From Phragmites australis (taxonomy: Eukaryota > Streptophyta > Magnoliopsida > Poales > Poaceae): a DNA stretch of 64,000 bases. Numbering within the stretch: position 1 is the first letter of the stretch; every line of letters begins with the position of its first letter. The stretch lies in contig NC_084924.1 in NCBI RefSeq assembly GCF_958298935.1, positions 5,580,001-5,644,000 of the forward strand, in the 5' to 3' direction. A program made the position numbers and the translations under genes. Positions 10,964 to 22,591 of this stretch are shown piece by piece. The notes under the pieces were generated by a model that worked only from the letters and a program-made list of their open reading frames with translations, had not been told where the DNA came from and searched no databases.

Positions 10964-12070
10964 CTAAAACCAATTGGACTTATCTGGACACACGAACACA
11001 GCACGATTAGTCAGGAACCGCAATGGCACCGGCGACTGAGGAGCGGTGATGGACCCAGCGGTGGGCAGCCACGAGCTGCGGTGCCCGGGCATGATGGGCT
11101 TGCCGGCGAGGATGCATCCGGTACTCCACAAGTCTACCGCGATGCTGTACTCGGTGGCGCCGAGGAGGAGCTCTGGTGGGCGGTACCAGAGCGTGATGAC
11201 GCAGCTGGTCGTGAGGCTGCCTGCGGTCGGGTCGAAGAAGGTTGCCAGCCCGAAATCGGTGATCCAGAGCACGCTGTTGTTGTCCACAGGCGGAGCGTAG
11301 TGGAGGCGAAACTGGGCTCCGGACCCCTTGCCTCAGTAGTCCACTCCAAGTGCTAGCTGACCAGCCCAAGGCTCAAACCAAGCATACAGCCTATTACTGC
11401 CTCGGCACCAAGCGTACAGCCCACTGCAAATAGCAAATCTCAAGCCCAACAGGCCACAAATACTCACGAACCATCATCCAACGTCTAACCACTATTTCAG
11501 CTAGAATGGGTTTCTAAAAAAAATAAAAGCAAAGCAGATGGGCACTACGTATGGACCCACGAACTGCAGTGGGCAACGGCGGTAGGGGATAAGGAGACTA
11601 CATGTCATTTTTAATCTCTATTCCTTTGCCCTACTGTTGATTAGCATTAGGCAAATTGTCCTCTATATTTTGCTTCACGCTCTGCCACTGTTGTTATCGA
11701 TAACACTTAGAAAAATGAAAATACTACGATAATTATGGATATGATAGTCTCATGGGCGTATTTATGTAAAGTATATGATTTGGATCGTAGAACAATTCTA
11801 GAGATAAGACATATTACTATCAATTCTAGTCCAATCGTATACTATCATAATAGTTGAATATACTCTGACAAGATCCACTTGATGTCCCTGTGCAGCACGC
11901 CACAGGCGTGGCAGTGGCGGAGGCCCTCGAGGCTTTGGACCATGAAACACTTGACCTGCCGCCTGCGGCTCCATGAAGCGGCTGTGCGCGAAAGGCGGGA
12001 GGTGATGACGCCCTCGAGCTTGATCACGTTGGGGTGGTCGAGCCGCCGGAGGATGTGAATCTCCGACGTG

Positions 12071-12097
<27 letters not shown>
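10964..12097 (-). pseudogene. Broken CDK-like protein kinase (CDC2-related, plant type)
   Basis: Two minus-strand fragments of one kinase domain. The upstream fragment, about 12085-11875, reads EIHILRRLDHPNVIKLEG, then after a deletion of the hinge region continues to the catalytic HRDIK. The downstream fragment, about 11290-11060, has ITDFGLATFF (the magnesium-binding DFG), TLWYRPPELLLGAT (activation-segment end) and AVDLWSTGCILAGKPIMPG. These words are typical of the plant CDC2-like kinases related to the CDKC group. The fragments are separated by about 550 bp that replaces the usual residues after HRDIK. Four residues normally between GCILA and GKP are missing, and both the N-lobe and C-lobe are gone. 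It cannot make a working kinase. Whether it was a processed copy or a genomic duplication is not clear. Confidence 0.8.

Positions 12098-12104
<7 letters not shown>
12071..12104. repeat. (AGCC)n microsatellite
   Basis: About eight tandem AGCC units at the upstream edge of the kinase pseudogene. They create a run of open frame in front of it that is not part of the original gene. Confidence 0.85.
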
Positions 12105-12115
12105 GAAGGCCACCC

Positions 12116-12678
12116 AACGATGACTCGCCGGAGAACCCTGCGGCATGCTGGAGATCACATGCATGTTGGGGTCAACAGCGCCGTTGTTGCCAATGACGGG
12201 ATTCCCGCCGATGTTTTAGCACGGTACATGACTGCTGGTGTTGGCCTAATAGCCAAATCCATGCGGGCTGCAGCATGCCACGCACGATTATTGGATGGAT
12301 TTGGATGCTACCGACTACGGGGTGTTTAGTAGTGCTCCAGATCTAAAATCTATATTAGATCTAAGTAAAGTCTTATCAAATAGAATAACTTCATATTTTT
12401 TGAGTAATCTAATCGTAAAATTGATCTCTTCGTGGTACAAAATTGAAGAGCAGGTAAAAAGATACTCCGCAAATGCCTAATCCGTGAAGCTTTGTTTGGA
12501 TTTGGATATCAATCCAATCCCAGGTCTAATTATACGAAATCCTCCAAGGGTCTATTTTTCATTGCTCTGCTGCTAATCCCTGGGCTCCAAGGTTTATTCT
12601 CTAAGGCAAGCTAAGATGTACACTTAGCTCTGAAATACTCGGTCAGTGGCAAGTTTCACACGTGCAATTGTGGACTAA
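12116..12678. other. Intergenic; no gene seen
   Basis: No supported feature between the kinase relic and the Mutator-like element. Confidence 0.5.
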
Positions 12679-12687
12679 TATGAGTTA

Positions 12688-14058
12688 GAAAAAAGTCTAT
12701 ATAACTCCCAGATCTATCTACTAGTGTATACTTAAAACCTTACTATAAAACAAGATATTGTGAATCTTAAATTTCGTAAAATCATTTACTTAAACCCCTA
12801 ACCTGATTTCTGAGGCTGTTTTCATCTCACTAGCGTTCACGTTGGCACTAGCTTTGCCACATAGGCAGGGATGGGCACTGGAACCGCATGTCAGTGGCCA
12901 TTGGGTCGGGTCCACTGAAGAGGCCAGTAGCGTGGATGGCGAGAGAGAGACATAGAGGGGCGGAGGGAGGTGACTGGGGAGGAGGTCGGAGGGCGCTGGG
13001 GTGAAGAGGGGCGCGCCAGAGAGGAGTAGCTCGCTGACGAAGGCTCTTCGTGTGAGGGAGAGAGGGGTGGCTGGGAGAGGGGGCTCGCCGGGGTTGGTCT
13101 TCCGGCTGAGCTGCTAGTGGCACGAGCTGGCTGCATAGTGTCGTCATGGTCAGCTGACTTGTCCAACTCTCATCGGTGGTGAGCGGTGGCCCAATTAGCT
13201 CGGCCGAGGGCACCGATAGCTAGAGCGTGTCGCAAGGAAACTATTTTGGTGGGTTATTGTCGATAGGCCTTGCCGGTGGGTGGCCGGCGAGGAGCATGAT
13301 GGTGGCAGCGGCTTGATCATCGACGGAGAAGAGGAAGGAGAAGGGGATTTGGCTGACTAAGGGCGAGGGAAGCTCCGCCGCCTAAGGAGAAGCCAGCCAG
13401 GGAGTTCTCCGGCTGAGGGCTTGGCCGTGGCTCAACCGACGGCAAGAGGCCAAGGCACGACGGTGTTGGGTCATAGCGGAGTGTCGCGCTGACGTCGGGC
13501 TGAAGGGAAATTGACGAGTGCAAAAGAAGGAGGATGGTGAGGGGAAGCTCATCGTGTGCTTGTTTGGCCGAAAGGAGTGCTGCAGCAGCGGTTCGACGTG
13601 TGATCAGATCGGGTGGTGGCTGGAGTTGGGAAAGAGGCTCAGTCCGGTGGAGAAGATGACAAAATCGAGTCGAGGAAACGACGGAGAGCGTCAGGTGGAT
13701 CTCCCCTTGGTTTCACACAGTTAGGCTACGGAGGAACAAGGCTCGAGCAAGATAGATTTGGTTTGGAGGTGTGGGATTTGGCCGGTGGTGACGTATGCTG
13801 CTCTGGGCACTAGTGCTTGCTCTATTTGGCTAGTGGAGACCAAGGCATCCACTGACATGCGGTTTCAATGCTCCCATCCCCGCTTGTGTGGCAAAACTAG
13901 TACCAGCGTGGACGCCAGCGAGACTAAAATAACCTTAGAAACCAGGTTAGGAGGTTAAATAAACGGTTTTACAAAGTTATCCACAATATCTAATTTTATA
14001 TTTCTAAATTTTAAGTATACAACAGTTGATAGTTCAGAGAGTTATATAGATTTTTTCC
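12688..14058. mobile_element. Non-autonomous Mutator-like element (MULE) with GC-rich interior
   Basis: A 1,371-bp element with long inverted ends of about 200 bp. They start AGAAAAAAGTCTATATAACTC on the left and, in reverse, GGAAAAAATCTATATAACTC on the right, and stay alignable past the block containing CATGTCAGTGG. The flanks TATGAGTTA (12679-12687) and TACAAGTTA (14059-14067) agree at seven of nine bases, matching the 9-bp duplication of Mutator elements. The interior, about 12890-13830, is GC-rich with open frames on both strands, quite unlike the AT-rich surroundings. That pattern is seen in Pack-MULEs carrying host gene pieces, but I do not recognise a source gene. No MURA transposase is present. 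Confidence 0.75.
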
Positions 14059-14111
14059 TACAAGTTATCACTATCGACGAAAAAATCTTTCAAAGGGGTC
14101 AATTGAAAATA

Positions 14112-14493
14112 AAGTAAATTTCAAAAACCTACAACTATTTTAACAAATGTTAAAAAAACTACAACTTCTGGTACCCGTTGAAAAAAACCTATAACTATTT
14201 TGACACTTATTGTAAAAAACTACAATTTCTGGTGTCAATTGCAAAAAACTATAATTATTTTAACACTTATTGCAAAAAAAACTACATCTTCCTCACCGTG
14301 AATCCACCTATCATCCTCTGGCAATAGATGAGCCCACAGTTAATCTTCCGTAGAAAATGACAGGTGGACCACGATAAGAAAGTTATAGTTTTTTTTCAAC
14401 AAGTGTCAAAATAGTTGTTGTTTACAATAGATATCAGAAGTTGTAGTTTTTTTAACATGTGTTAAAATAGTTTTAGATTTTTAAAATTTACTT
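14112..14493. mobile_element. Small Mutator-like MITE with long inverted arms
   Basis: A 382-bp element. The ends AAGTAAATTTCAAAAACC and (reversed) AAGTAAATTTTAAAAATC continue as inverted arms of more than 60 bp including ACTACAACTTCTG. Flanks TTGAAAATA (14103-14111) and TTAAAAATA (14494-14502) match at eight of nine bases. A unit of about 60 bp (AACTATTTTGACACTTATTG-like) is repeated in the left arm. Confidence 0.75.
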
Positions 14494-14524
14494 TTAAAAA
14501 TATAACACTCATTTCGTCGGCAAC

Positions 14525-14639
14525 TCAGGACTTGACACTCAATGTCTCACTTGGACGTGTGTCCCTGACATGTGCGCCCTGGACCCACATGTCAGTCACA
14601 TGTTGGTGAAGTGCCACCAAACTGAGTGTCAAATCCTGA
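14525..14639. repeat. Short inverted repeat, likely part of an older MITE
   Basis: TCAGGACTTGACACTCA on the left pairs with ACTGAGTGTCAAATCCTGA on the right, with a 75-bp GC-rich loop. With the neighbouring Mutator-like MITE taken out, the flank reads continuously into this hairpin, so that MITE probably landed inside an older element extending from about 14090 to 14645. Confidence 0.5.
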
Positions 14640-15002
14640 AATAACCCCCTTCAAAGAGCATCAATTCTGTTTAGCATGCTACCTCTAAAGCTCCACTTCA
14701 ATTAGTATCTTCCCCATTCAATATTGAACAATTCACAACAAATTGTTGCCAATCAGTGAAGGATTATCTTAGCATGGAACATAATATGAGGAAATCAAAG
14801 GCCATGAAAAAGGAGAGGGAGAAGGCAAAACTATGCTGATGGTTAATGACAGGGTAACAAGGTTAACAAATTAACAACCCTAACAACTTAAAGAAACAAA
14901 AAATTGGTCGATCTGATTCTGGAAAGGGTTTATACACTTTTAGGGCAGTTTTCCTATCTCACACACTGTCCAGTACCTTTCAGCAGCACCAACCACACAC
15001 TG
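14640..15002. other. 3' flank of PSMD10
   Basis: Downstream of the PSMD10 stop codon; expected to hold its 3' untranslated region. No other gene seen. Confidence 0.5.
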
Positions 15003-17437
15003 TCAACCTTCAAGCATTGCCTTAGCTGCATCAATAAGGGAAGGTCTGAAGCTGTTGGATGCTCGACCAAGGACAGTATAGCCTTCCTTGTCCTCGACGT
15101 CAACATCAGCACCATGTCTAATTAGCAGTAGAGCAACCTAGAACACGATTGTAATACAAGTATTAGTAGCAAATAGCAATCCATACAAATTTACTTCGGG
15201 AAACCTCAGGACAAATAAAGTATATAACAAAAAAAAAACCTCCTGAGAAATCAGGAGTATTCTGAAAACCAGTTGAAAAGGCCAGCATCATCATCATGAA
15301 TTCTTAATGTAGCATAGATCATAGATGATTACTCAAAGCGCATTTTGCAATACAGCACATCGTAAAATAAGCTGAAGCATGAAACAATGAATATTACTTT
15401 AAAGAGCATCGAATGAACTATGCATGTCAACAAATTGATGCGAGGAAGCGAGAGAAAAGTTACCCCTTTCGTCTCGCATATAACGGCATGCATCAGAGGT
15501 GACTGTCCTGTCCTGTCAACAGCATCAACCTCTGCACCTTCCTCAATGAGGAATTCACATAGCTCAGCATTTCCAGTGCTCGCAGCTCTATGCAAGGGTG
15601 TACAACCAAACTGACAAGATAACAGTTGTAAGTTTAAATGTTTGGCAAATTAGTTTAGATGCAGATTTGCAGTGTATATAGATGCAAGTAGCATATGCGG
15701 TAACGACAAACTACACATTTCTAGGGAGTGCATCTAGCACAGACCTCAGTTTCGCAAAACCTACTCTAGCTGACATTTAAAAAGACTTAAAAATCCACAC
15801 AAATTTTCCTAGTGATTTTATATATCCGAACAGATTCTACAGGACAAAAGAATTCTACTAAAGCAAATGCTTAACAGAAAACAGTAATTGTTGGAAACAT
15901 CATACTTTATATCATTACCATGATCAATCTTGTGTCCAAAAATAAACAAGACCCTGTCATATAAGCTTTTACCTCTTTCAGATTTGAGTTCTACCACCAA
16001 AGCAGGCCACATGCACACATATCTTCTTTAGATTGTTGAAAGTGTACAAAGTACATACCTTGTCTTTCTTGTTGACATTTGCACCCTGTGCTATTAGTTT
16101 TTCAGCTATGTTAAGCCTGCCTTTGCTAGCGGCATAGTGAAGAGCAGTTCGGCCACCATCGGTAGTTAAGTCAACTTGGGCACCTAGTATTACAAATTTA
16201 TAATTACATCAGTCAGAAATTCCTAAAAGCATTGTAACAATGAGACAACTGAAATTTTATAACTCGTATAGAGAAGTGGAACAAAAACTCATTTTTAACA
16301 GCAGAAAAAATAATACACTGGTATCACCGTATACTGCTTATAACAAATGCCAGATCTACAAGCAGATACTACTAGAAAGTATGCCAAGCTAAAATACTTT
16401 GCAATTCTACAGGGAGACTTAGCTTTTGTGAACTACAATAATTTGTTAGGAAGCTTATCCAGGAGGGGAAAAAACAATCAGCAATCATATATAAACTATC
16501 CATGTTATGGCCATGCATGTTAGCTCTCATTTTGCTAGTGCAGGATAAACAAATTAGCACAACATATGATTGGGGAAGTTCTGAACAAGAACCAAAAAGA
16601 GGACATCGGCAACCTGCTGTGATATCCATGGAAAATTTTACTCAAGAGCACAATAAGAACTACATCTCAGATCGTTGACCAACACCAAACCTCAATTTGA
16701 GATGTTACAGGCCTATGGTAACTATGTGGCCGTAAAGCACTATGCTATATGAATAATCACTAATAATCAGCAAATCACCCATACTATCCTAAGAAGAACT
16801 AAAATAATCCAGTGAGCGATACTATGCTCTCCAATTTCACACAAAACATGATGCTCACAATTGTACTAACTACTGCACTCAACAGAAATTGCTCATACAA
16901 ACAATGTCATAAAAAAATATCAACTCATCATGTACCAATTTCCCCAAACAGAATTTTGCTGCACAAAAAGAGCGCCGTTCGCTTAGATGCGAAGGTATGA
17001 TCTCGTACCTCGCTCAAGCAAGATGTCGACGATCTGGGCGTTGCCGATGCTCGCCGCAGAGTGGATCGGCGCCCACCCCTCCTCGTCCTTCGCGTTCACG
17101 ACGCTGGCCGCGGCGTCACGACCGGCCTCCGCAAGCGCGAGCACCACCTAAACCCACCACAGCATCGCAAAACCGTCAAAACCCTAAACCCAGACACCCA
17201 CCATATTCGATTCTAGATAGTAGAATGCCTATTTGCCTGGTGGTGGCCGGCGGCGGCGGCGACGTGGAGCAGGGAGCGGCCGTCCTCGTTGCGGAGGGAG
17301 AGGGCCGCGGCGAGGTCGGCGGAGCCGAGGGAGGCGAACGCTGCGGCGCCGCCGGATTCCGCCGCGAGGAAGAGGTCCTTCTCCGAATGCTGCCTCTGCC
17401 CTCCAGCAGCGGCGTCGACGTCCATCGCCGCGGCCAT
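15003..17437 (-). CDS. PSMD10: 26S proteasome non-ATPase regulatory subunit 10 (gankyrin/Nas6 homologue), ankyrin-repeat protein
   Basis: Five minus-strand exons: 17437-17237, 17147-17009, 16183-16059, 15610-15464 and 15137-15003. All phases fit and give 248 residues, close to plant homologues. Members of this family are ankyrin solenoids that bind the Rpt3 ATPase during assembly of the proteasome regulatory particle. After an acidic N-terminus, successive ankyrin repeats read RSLLHVAAAAGH, WAPIHSAASIGN, RTALHYAASKGR, CTPLHRAASTGN and QSPLMHAV, with GA.V(N/D) turns between them. The last exon ends DAAKAMLEG. Introns 2-4 are GT-AG. Intron 1 starts with GC (CAG/gcaaat at 17236); using the nearest GT instead would delete nine residues of an ankyrin repeat, so the GC donor is preferred. 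The start is the first ATG of the GC-rich exon. Confidence 0.95.
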
Positions 17438-17980
17438 CAGGGCGAGCTGGCTCCTGTGCTAGTCCGGGAGGGGAGGCAAGCGAAGGCGAGAGAGCAAGGC
17501 GCTTCGAGACGTGTTTTGTCGATTACGCCGTCCAGCCGAGTAAGCGTCCGATCTTCCCAGAAGACGGACTTGGTCTTCGCGAATCCTTGCTGCCGTGCGC
17601 TGATTTTTTAAATAAAAAATTGTAAATATATATTCATTTAAAAAATTATAAATCTATACTCTCGTTGTTCGAATAGCCACCCACTAACACCGCCAGTTCA
17701 GCTTGTTTTAAAATAAAAAATATAAAAAATATTTTGAATTTTAATAGTATTGGAACATAATATTTTTTGATTTTAAATATGTCACTGGTTGAGAGGGGCG
17801 ACATCCACAGAAGTCTAATTTTGCAATTATTAAAAAATGAGCATATATATATATTTGTAATTTTTATTTTAAAAATATAAAAATAAAAAAGTCCCCGTTC
17901 GGTCGTGCCTGACTGGGCTGTTCTATGGGCCGAATTGGAGTTTGTATAGCGAAATTGGCCCGGTCTCCGTGCTCGTCACG
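17438..17980. other. Upstream region of PSMD10, then AT-rich spacer
   Basis: The first ~170 bp are GC-rich and presumably hold the PSMD10 promoter and leader. From about 17600 to 17890 the DNA is AT-rich with long A/T runs. No gene seen. Confidence 0.45.
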
Positions 17981-17984
17981 CCAC

Positions 17985-18200
17985 CCCCTGCTAGGGCTAC
18001 CGGGGCGCCTGCCTGCGAGGTCGTGTCCATCGGCAACGACGGGTAGACCCCGACCGGGAAGCTCAGCAAGGAGAAGCTGTTGTGCGAGGACCCAGTGGAG
18101 AAGCACATCGGCGCCACCCTCGCGTACATGGAGGGCATGCAGGAGCAAGCTCTGCCTCGTGCTGTGCCTCTCCGTCGATGACCGCGAGGGTGTTCGGAAG
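17985..18200 (+). pseudogene. Unrecognised gene-like fragment with an in-frame stop
   Basis: One plus-strand frame reads like protein for about 65 codons, including KLSKEKLLCEDPVEKHIGAT and AYMEGMQEQAL, with one stop codon early on. The GC-rich coding look contrasts with its AT-rich flanks. I do not recognise the family. It may be an exon fragment of a duplicated gene. Confidence 0.35.
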
Positions 18201-18744
18201 GACTAGCTACCTCGTCGAACGCCATTGCTAGCTGCTTCGGCTGACAACTTTTTTCTCTCAAGTATGACAAGAATGGAGGAGACCTGTGAGCTGCAACGCT
18301 CCGCTGGGTTCGGTCGTATCGACTGCCCGAAATAGCGACAGGATACTGTGATCACCTGGAGAAGCCTGTGGCGTTCTTCATACATATAAGCTTATGTTGC
18401 GTGCGCGGTCTTTTACTGAGTGATATAATTATGGTGAACTCTGTGAAGGTTTCGCTGATTTTTTTTTATTAAATTAGCAAGGTGACTCACGCAAATTTGT
18501 GTGGTAGCACATTGTAACGCTACAACGGTAATTTCAAGAATAATGCCGATTATGCCTCTAATTACTTCTTTTATGTAAAAGAAATCATTACGTATATGAA
18601 TAAACAGAGTATAGCAATCTCTCTGTCAGAACCTGTGGTTAAGGACTCACTTAAGCTATCAACAATAGTCACATGACAATAGCTACTTGTGACTTATTCT
18701 ATCAATAAACATCTATACAGATGGAATATAAGAGATAATCCATT

Positions 18745-18900
18745 AGTAGGCAGGCGAGGAGTCATGTTTTATTGTATTTGTTAGGAAAATTAAAAAATCA
18801 AACTCTACACAGCTAGAAGTCATAGCATCAGACAGACATATGAGACAGGCACAACCTGCATGCTACACATTGTGGAGCGCCACGACCTATAGAAGTGCCA
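18745..18900. repeat. Fourth copy of the ~250-bp repeat found at 3930-4640
   Basis: Shares with the earlier copies the TTTGTTAGGAAAATTAAAAA-like stretch, CTACACAGCT, CATCAGACAGACATA and the TTGTGGAGCGCCACGACC block, in the same order. It is truncated relative to them. Confidence 0.5.
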
Positions 18901-21298
18901 AGCTTAGGAGTGGTCGGACCAAGCACCGACCACCTGGTGATCCAAAACTGAAATCTTCCCCCCCATTTGCGGGTAGCACAGATCGCTCAAAAATCCCAGA
19001 AAAAAAATCGTGGAGACAGGGCATGCATTGTCGCAGCAGCACACAAAGATTTCAGACTAAAACCATCTGTAGAGGGAGAACTGAAAAGGGGAAACTTCTG
19101 AGAAAATCCCAGAAAAGAATCACCATCTATAGATAGCATCAACACCAAGCTCTGAGCAAGTCAGCACCTCTAATGAACACAAACTAACTTAATTACTGCA
19201 TCTACTTAACAAATACGATTGATTCATGATGCAGATCTTACAGAGTAAAAAAAACAAATTAATAGATTTCGTCAGACATTCAAGAGCATTTTGTGATTTC
19301 ATTCAGCGAAAATAAAAAGAAGAGGAATGTGACGGATCGATTAGAAACAGAAGGCAGAATCAAACAGAGAGCAGTCCTAGTCGTGGGCCGCGTTGTGATC
19401 AATCACCCCGCCACTTGCCACACAGAACAGAGCACTCGCTTAACTGGATGATCGCGAGAACTTTTCGTAGCCAATTGCAAACGGAGGCGCCCTGAACTGA
19501 ACATTGATTGACGATGGCAACATTGGCATTATCGGATCAGCTCCGGAAAGGAAGAGCGATTTCAACACGCTATCAATTCAATGTCGCGGCCGGGACCGGG
19601 ACAGATACGGGCGTGCACGGCGAAGCATGGCTGTGTGCGCGACGACGTCCACTTCGCCGCTGCTCTAGTTGAAGCTGACGGCTCTCCGAGTGCGTGGAAC
19701 AATCATAGTTTGATCGAGTGGAGTGAACTGTGATTATTCCACTTGATCGTGCAGATATGGGCCACGAGATGTGAAGTGCAATGACGAGGTTCTGGTTTCT
19801 GCTTTGAGTGCAATCGCGTGGAATTAGCCACCATCTCAGCGTGCATGAGTGCCGGCGTGCGAGGCAGAGCCTTCATCCACTTATCCCCAGTTTGGCGTGT
19901 GGTTTGGCGTGTGGTATGGCGTACGCAGGTTAGTCGAGCTGCTATTAATCATGACAAAGATCGCGTCGGTCGGTCCGTAAGCTGCCATGATAAGAAAATG
20001 TTTCGTTTTTGCCCTTACAGTGCAACACAAATCATCGAGACCAACCGTGCATGCCGATCGGTAAGATAAACTGTTCTGCCTGATCCGTTCTTACATGTTA
20101 CAGCATACAATGGGACAACGGCTGCAACATGTTACAGCTTACAAGGAGACAATGGCTGCAACATTGCTCGGCGGAATCAAACCATATGACGCACATTTAT
20201 CTGTCAGCTAGCATAAGGTTTCCCATGAAATTCCGCGTGTCTCTATGAGAAATTGAGAACCTTTTTCTTATCAGAAACAGGGTGGTAGACTAGCATGGGT
20301 AATGCAGGTATATACGCAACACATGTATGTCTTTGTCACTGAGGAGCTGCCTTATCGTTTGATAGTATTTCTGAAAAAAAAAAGTCGTCATTGTCACCTT
20401 TCCGTTCTCCGTTCCCCCTCTTTTCTCAAGTGGAGTACCGTAATCGTTACCTTACTGCATTCACACACAAACGGCCACTAATAACAAATGGAAAGGTTTC
20501 TAAGAAACTGCATGTAGACCCATTATCAGCTCATCAATGGAAAGGATCCCAACTCCCAGGTCCCAAGCAACGCTTGTGATGCAAGTTTTCAGCGTTAGCT
20601 AGCAGCTTACGCTTGCTGGGACCATCCATATGGCTACAGCCCGCAGACGAGCACATTATCCTCTGTTCTTTCTGTACATACCGAGTGGATTACTGTACTA
20701 CTGCCTTCAGTCGTCAATGGTTTTTTTCTGCTAGCTGAGCCAGAAGAAATGTTTAAACAGTGTCTTCTTTCACAACCGGATATAGTCCAACTGATAATTG
20801 TTTTAGATAAAGGAGTGTTTTTATTTAAGCATCTGTATAATACTCAACCATTTATTGTTAGAAGTTTCAACCATAGACTGCAAATAGGGTGCAAAATTAT
20901 CCAAATAAAACTCAAACACAAAGCCTATTAATAAAGGTTCATCCATACTTGACGAATATTTCCACGATAGTTATCTCCAATATTTGGTACGCACACTTCA
21001 TAGTTCATTCGCTCCCTCGCTGCCTCCTTTTGCATCAAAGACAAAAAGTGAGTTCAATGGGTGCCCGTAAAAATAACCTGTTTATAAAAGTTTCGCTTTG
21101 CCTCGATCAAACACAATATTATTCCTACTTAATTATATAATCCAACATAAAGTGCTTGCCCAACCAAAACTTGAGATCTTAGTGTTGAGTTGATATTCCA
21201 TAGCCAATTTTCCAAACAAATGGGCTATGCACCTTGCTAGCTGTAAACCAAACGCTATCTAAACCAATCTCCAAATGAACTTAGCAAACCAACATTAA
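18901..21298. other. Intergenic; no gene seen
   Basis: About 2.4 kb without a supported gene. A ~40-bp tandem duplication (CATGTTACAGC with TACAA and GGCTGCAA) occurs at about 20093-20165. The rest shows only short scattered open frames. Confidence 0.45.
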
Positions 21299-21307
21299 AA
21301 AAATAAA

Positions 21308-22582
21308 GGAATAAGTCTAGATGACCCCCTAACTATTGCGCTTCATCTACTATGCACCTCATGTAACAAACTAGGTATTTAGCACCCTCACCTTTTCAAT
21401 ACCGTTTAATTAACCCCCTAAGCTAGTTTCCAGGGTGGTTTTGCCTAGCTGGTGCGCCACGCTAGCGGTCGCAACCATGCCAACACCGGGGCCCTCTGTC
21501 AACATCTGGATGCCATGCTGCAGCTCGTGGGGTCCCTCCCTCCGCCATTTCTCCTCTCCACCGAGTGCACGGAGTAGAGGAGCTCCACAACAGCAGCTCG
21601 TCGTCGACCATCATCTTGGATGCTAGCTAGCCATCGAGAAGGTCTCTGAGGGCTCCGTAACGAGCTCCTCCGTCGATCCAACCTCTCCCCACGGGAAAAT
21701 GCCGCCACTGAGCACCATCTTCCTCGAGTCTGGTCATCTAATGAGCACGGATTCGTGGCCAATCCTCCCTCCATGGTGAGCCACCAACCGATTCCTTTCG
21801 CCCCTAGCTCCATCTCCCTTCTACGCCACTCCTTGACCCGTTCTTGGCATGGATCCATAGTTAGATGAGGCCCAGTTGGAGTTTCCCTCCCCACCTATCA
21901 CCATTGGCACCACCGAGCACCTCAATGTCAACCAATGACTCTGGACCATCTCCGCCCATTCTACAGTCATGAAGAGATCCACCATGGCCCCGGTAAGATA
22001 GAGTGCAAGCCACCTTGGCCCTGTCCCATCGTCAGCCTAGACTTCCTCGAAGCCGAGTGCCACCATGCCTTCGAGCTTGCCGCCGACCGAGCCCTGGTAG
22101 CGCCCAACTCCTGCAGAGCCCGTGGATGAGTTCACCTTCGTGCACCTACAACTTCCCATGTCGATCACCAGCCACACCGGCCATCGGCTCGCTGCCGGTG
22201 AGTGCGGCCAGAGTCGCCATGGCCATGCTCCGGCTCTGTGTGGTCGACAAGCAGGCCTCGCACGCCAGTTGACTGAGTCAAGGTGAAGCTAGGGTCAACT
22301 GTCATGGTAGGGGCTAGTTGGTTGTGGGTATAAATCGCTTTAGAGTTTTTAGGACCCTACGAGCCGCAGCATGGTGTCTAGACACTAACAAGCAGGTTCG
22401 AGTGCTAGCGTGGCTGCGACCGCTAGCGTGGTGCGCCAGCTAGGCAAAACTGCCCTGGAAACCAGCTTAGGGGGTTAATTAAACGGTATTGAAAAGATGA
22501 GAGCGCCAAATACCTAGTTTGTTACGTTGGGGTGTGGAGTAGACGAAGCGTAATAATTGAGGGGGTCATCTAGACTTATTCT
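21308..22582. mobile_element. Non-autonomous Mutator-like element (Pack-MULE-like)
   Basis: A 1,275-bp element with a perfect 9-bp duplication AAAAATAAA (21299-21307 and 22583-22591). Long inverted ends of about 170 bp begin GGAATAAGTCTAGATGACC on the left and AGAATAAGTCTAGATGACC in reverse on the right, and extend to CTAGCGGTCGCA. The interior, about 21480-22290, is GC-rich with many short open frames on both strands, in contrast to the AT-rich flanks. This is how Pack-MULEs that carry host gene fragments look. I recognise no source gene and see no transposase. It shares the words TAA(C)CCCCTAA and CTAGCGTGG-like ends with the element at 12688-14058, suggesting related families. Confidence 0.85.
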
Positions 22583-22591
22583 AAAAATAAA

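Noticed and set aside
17237..17260. An alternative GT donor within PSMD10 exon 1
   Set aside because: It would remove nine residues (VAAAAGHHQ) that complete an ankyrin repeat; the GC donor keeps the repeat and the phase.
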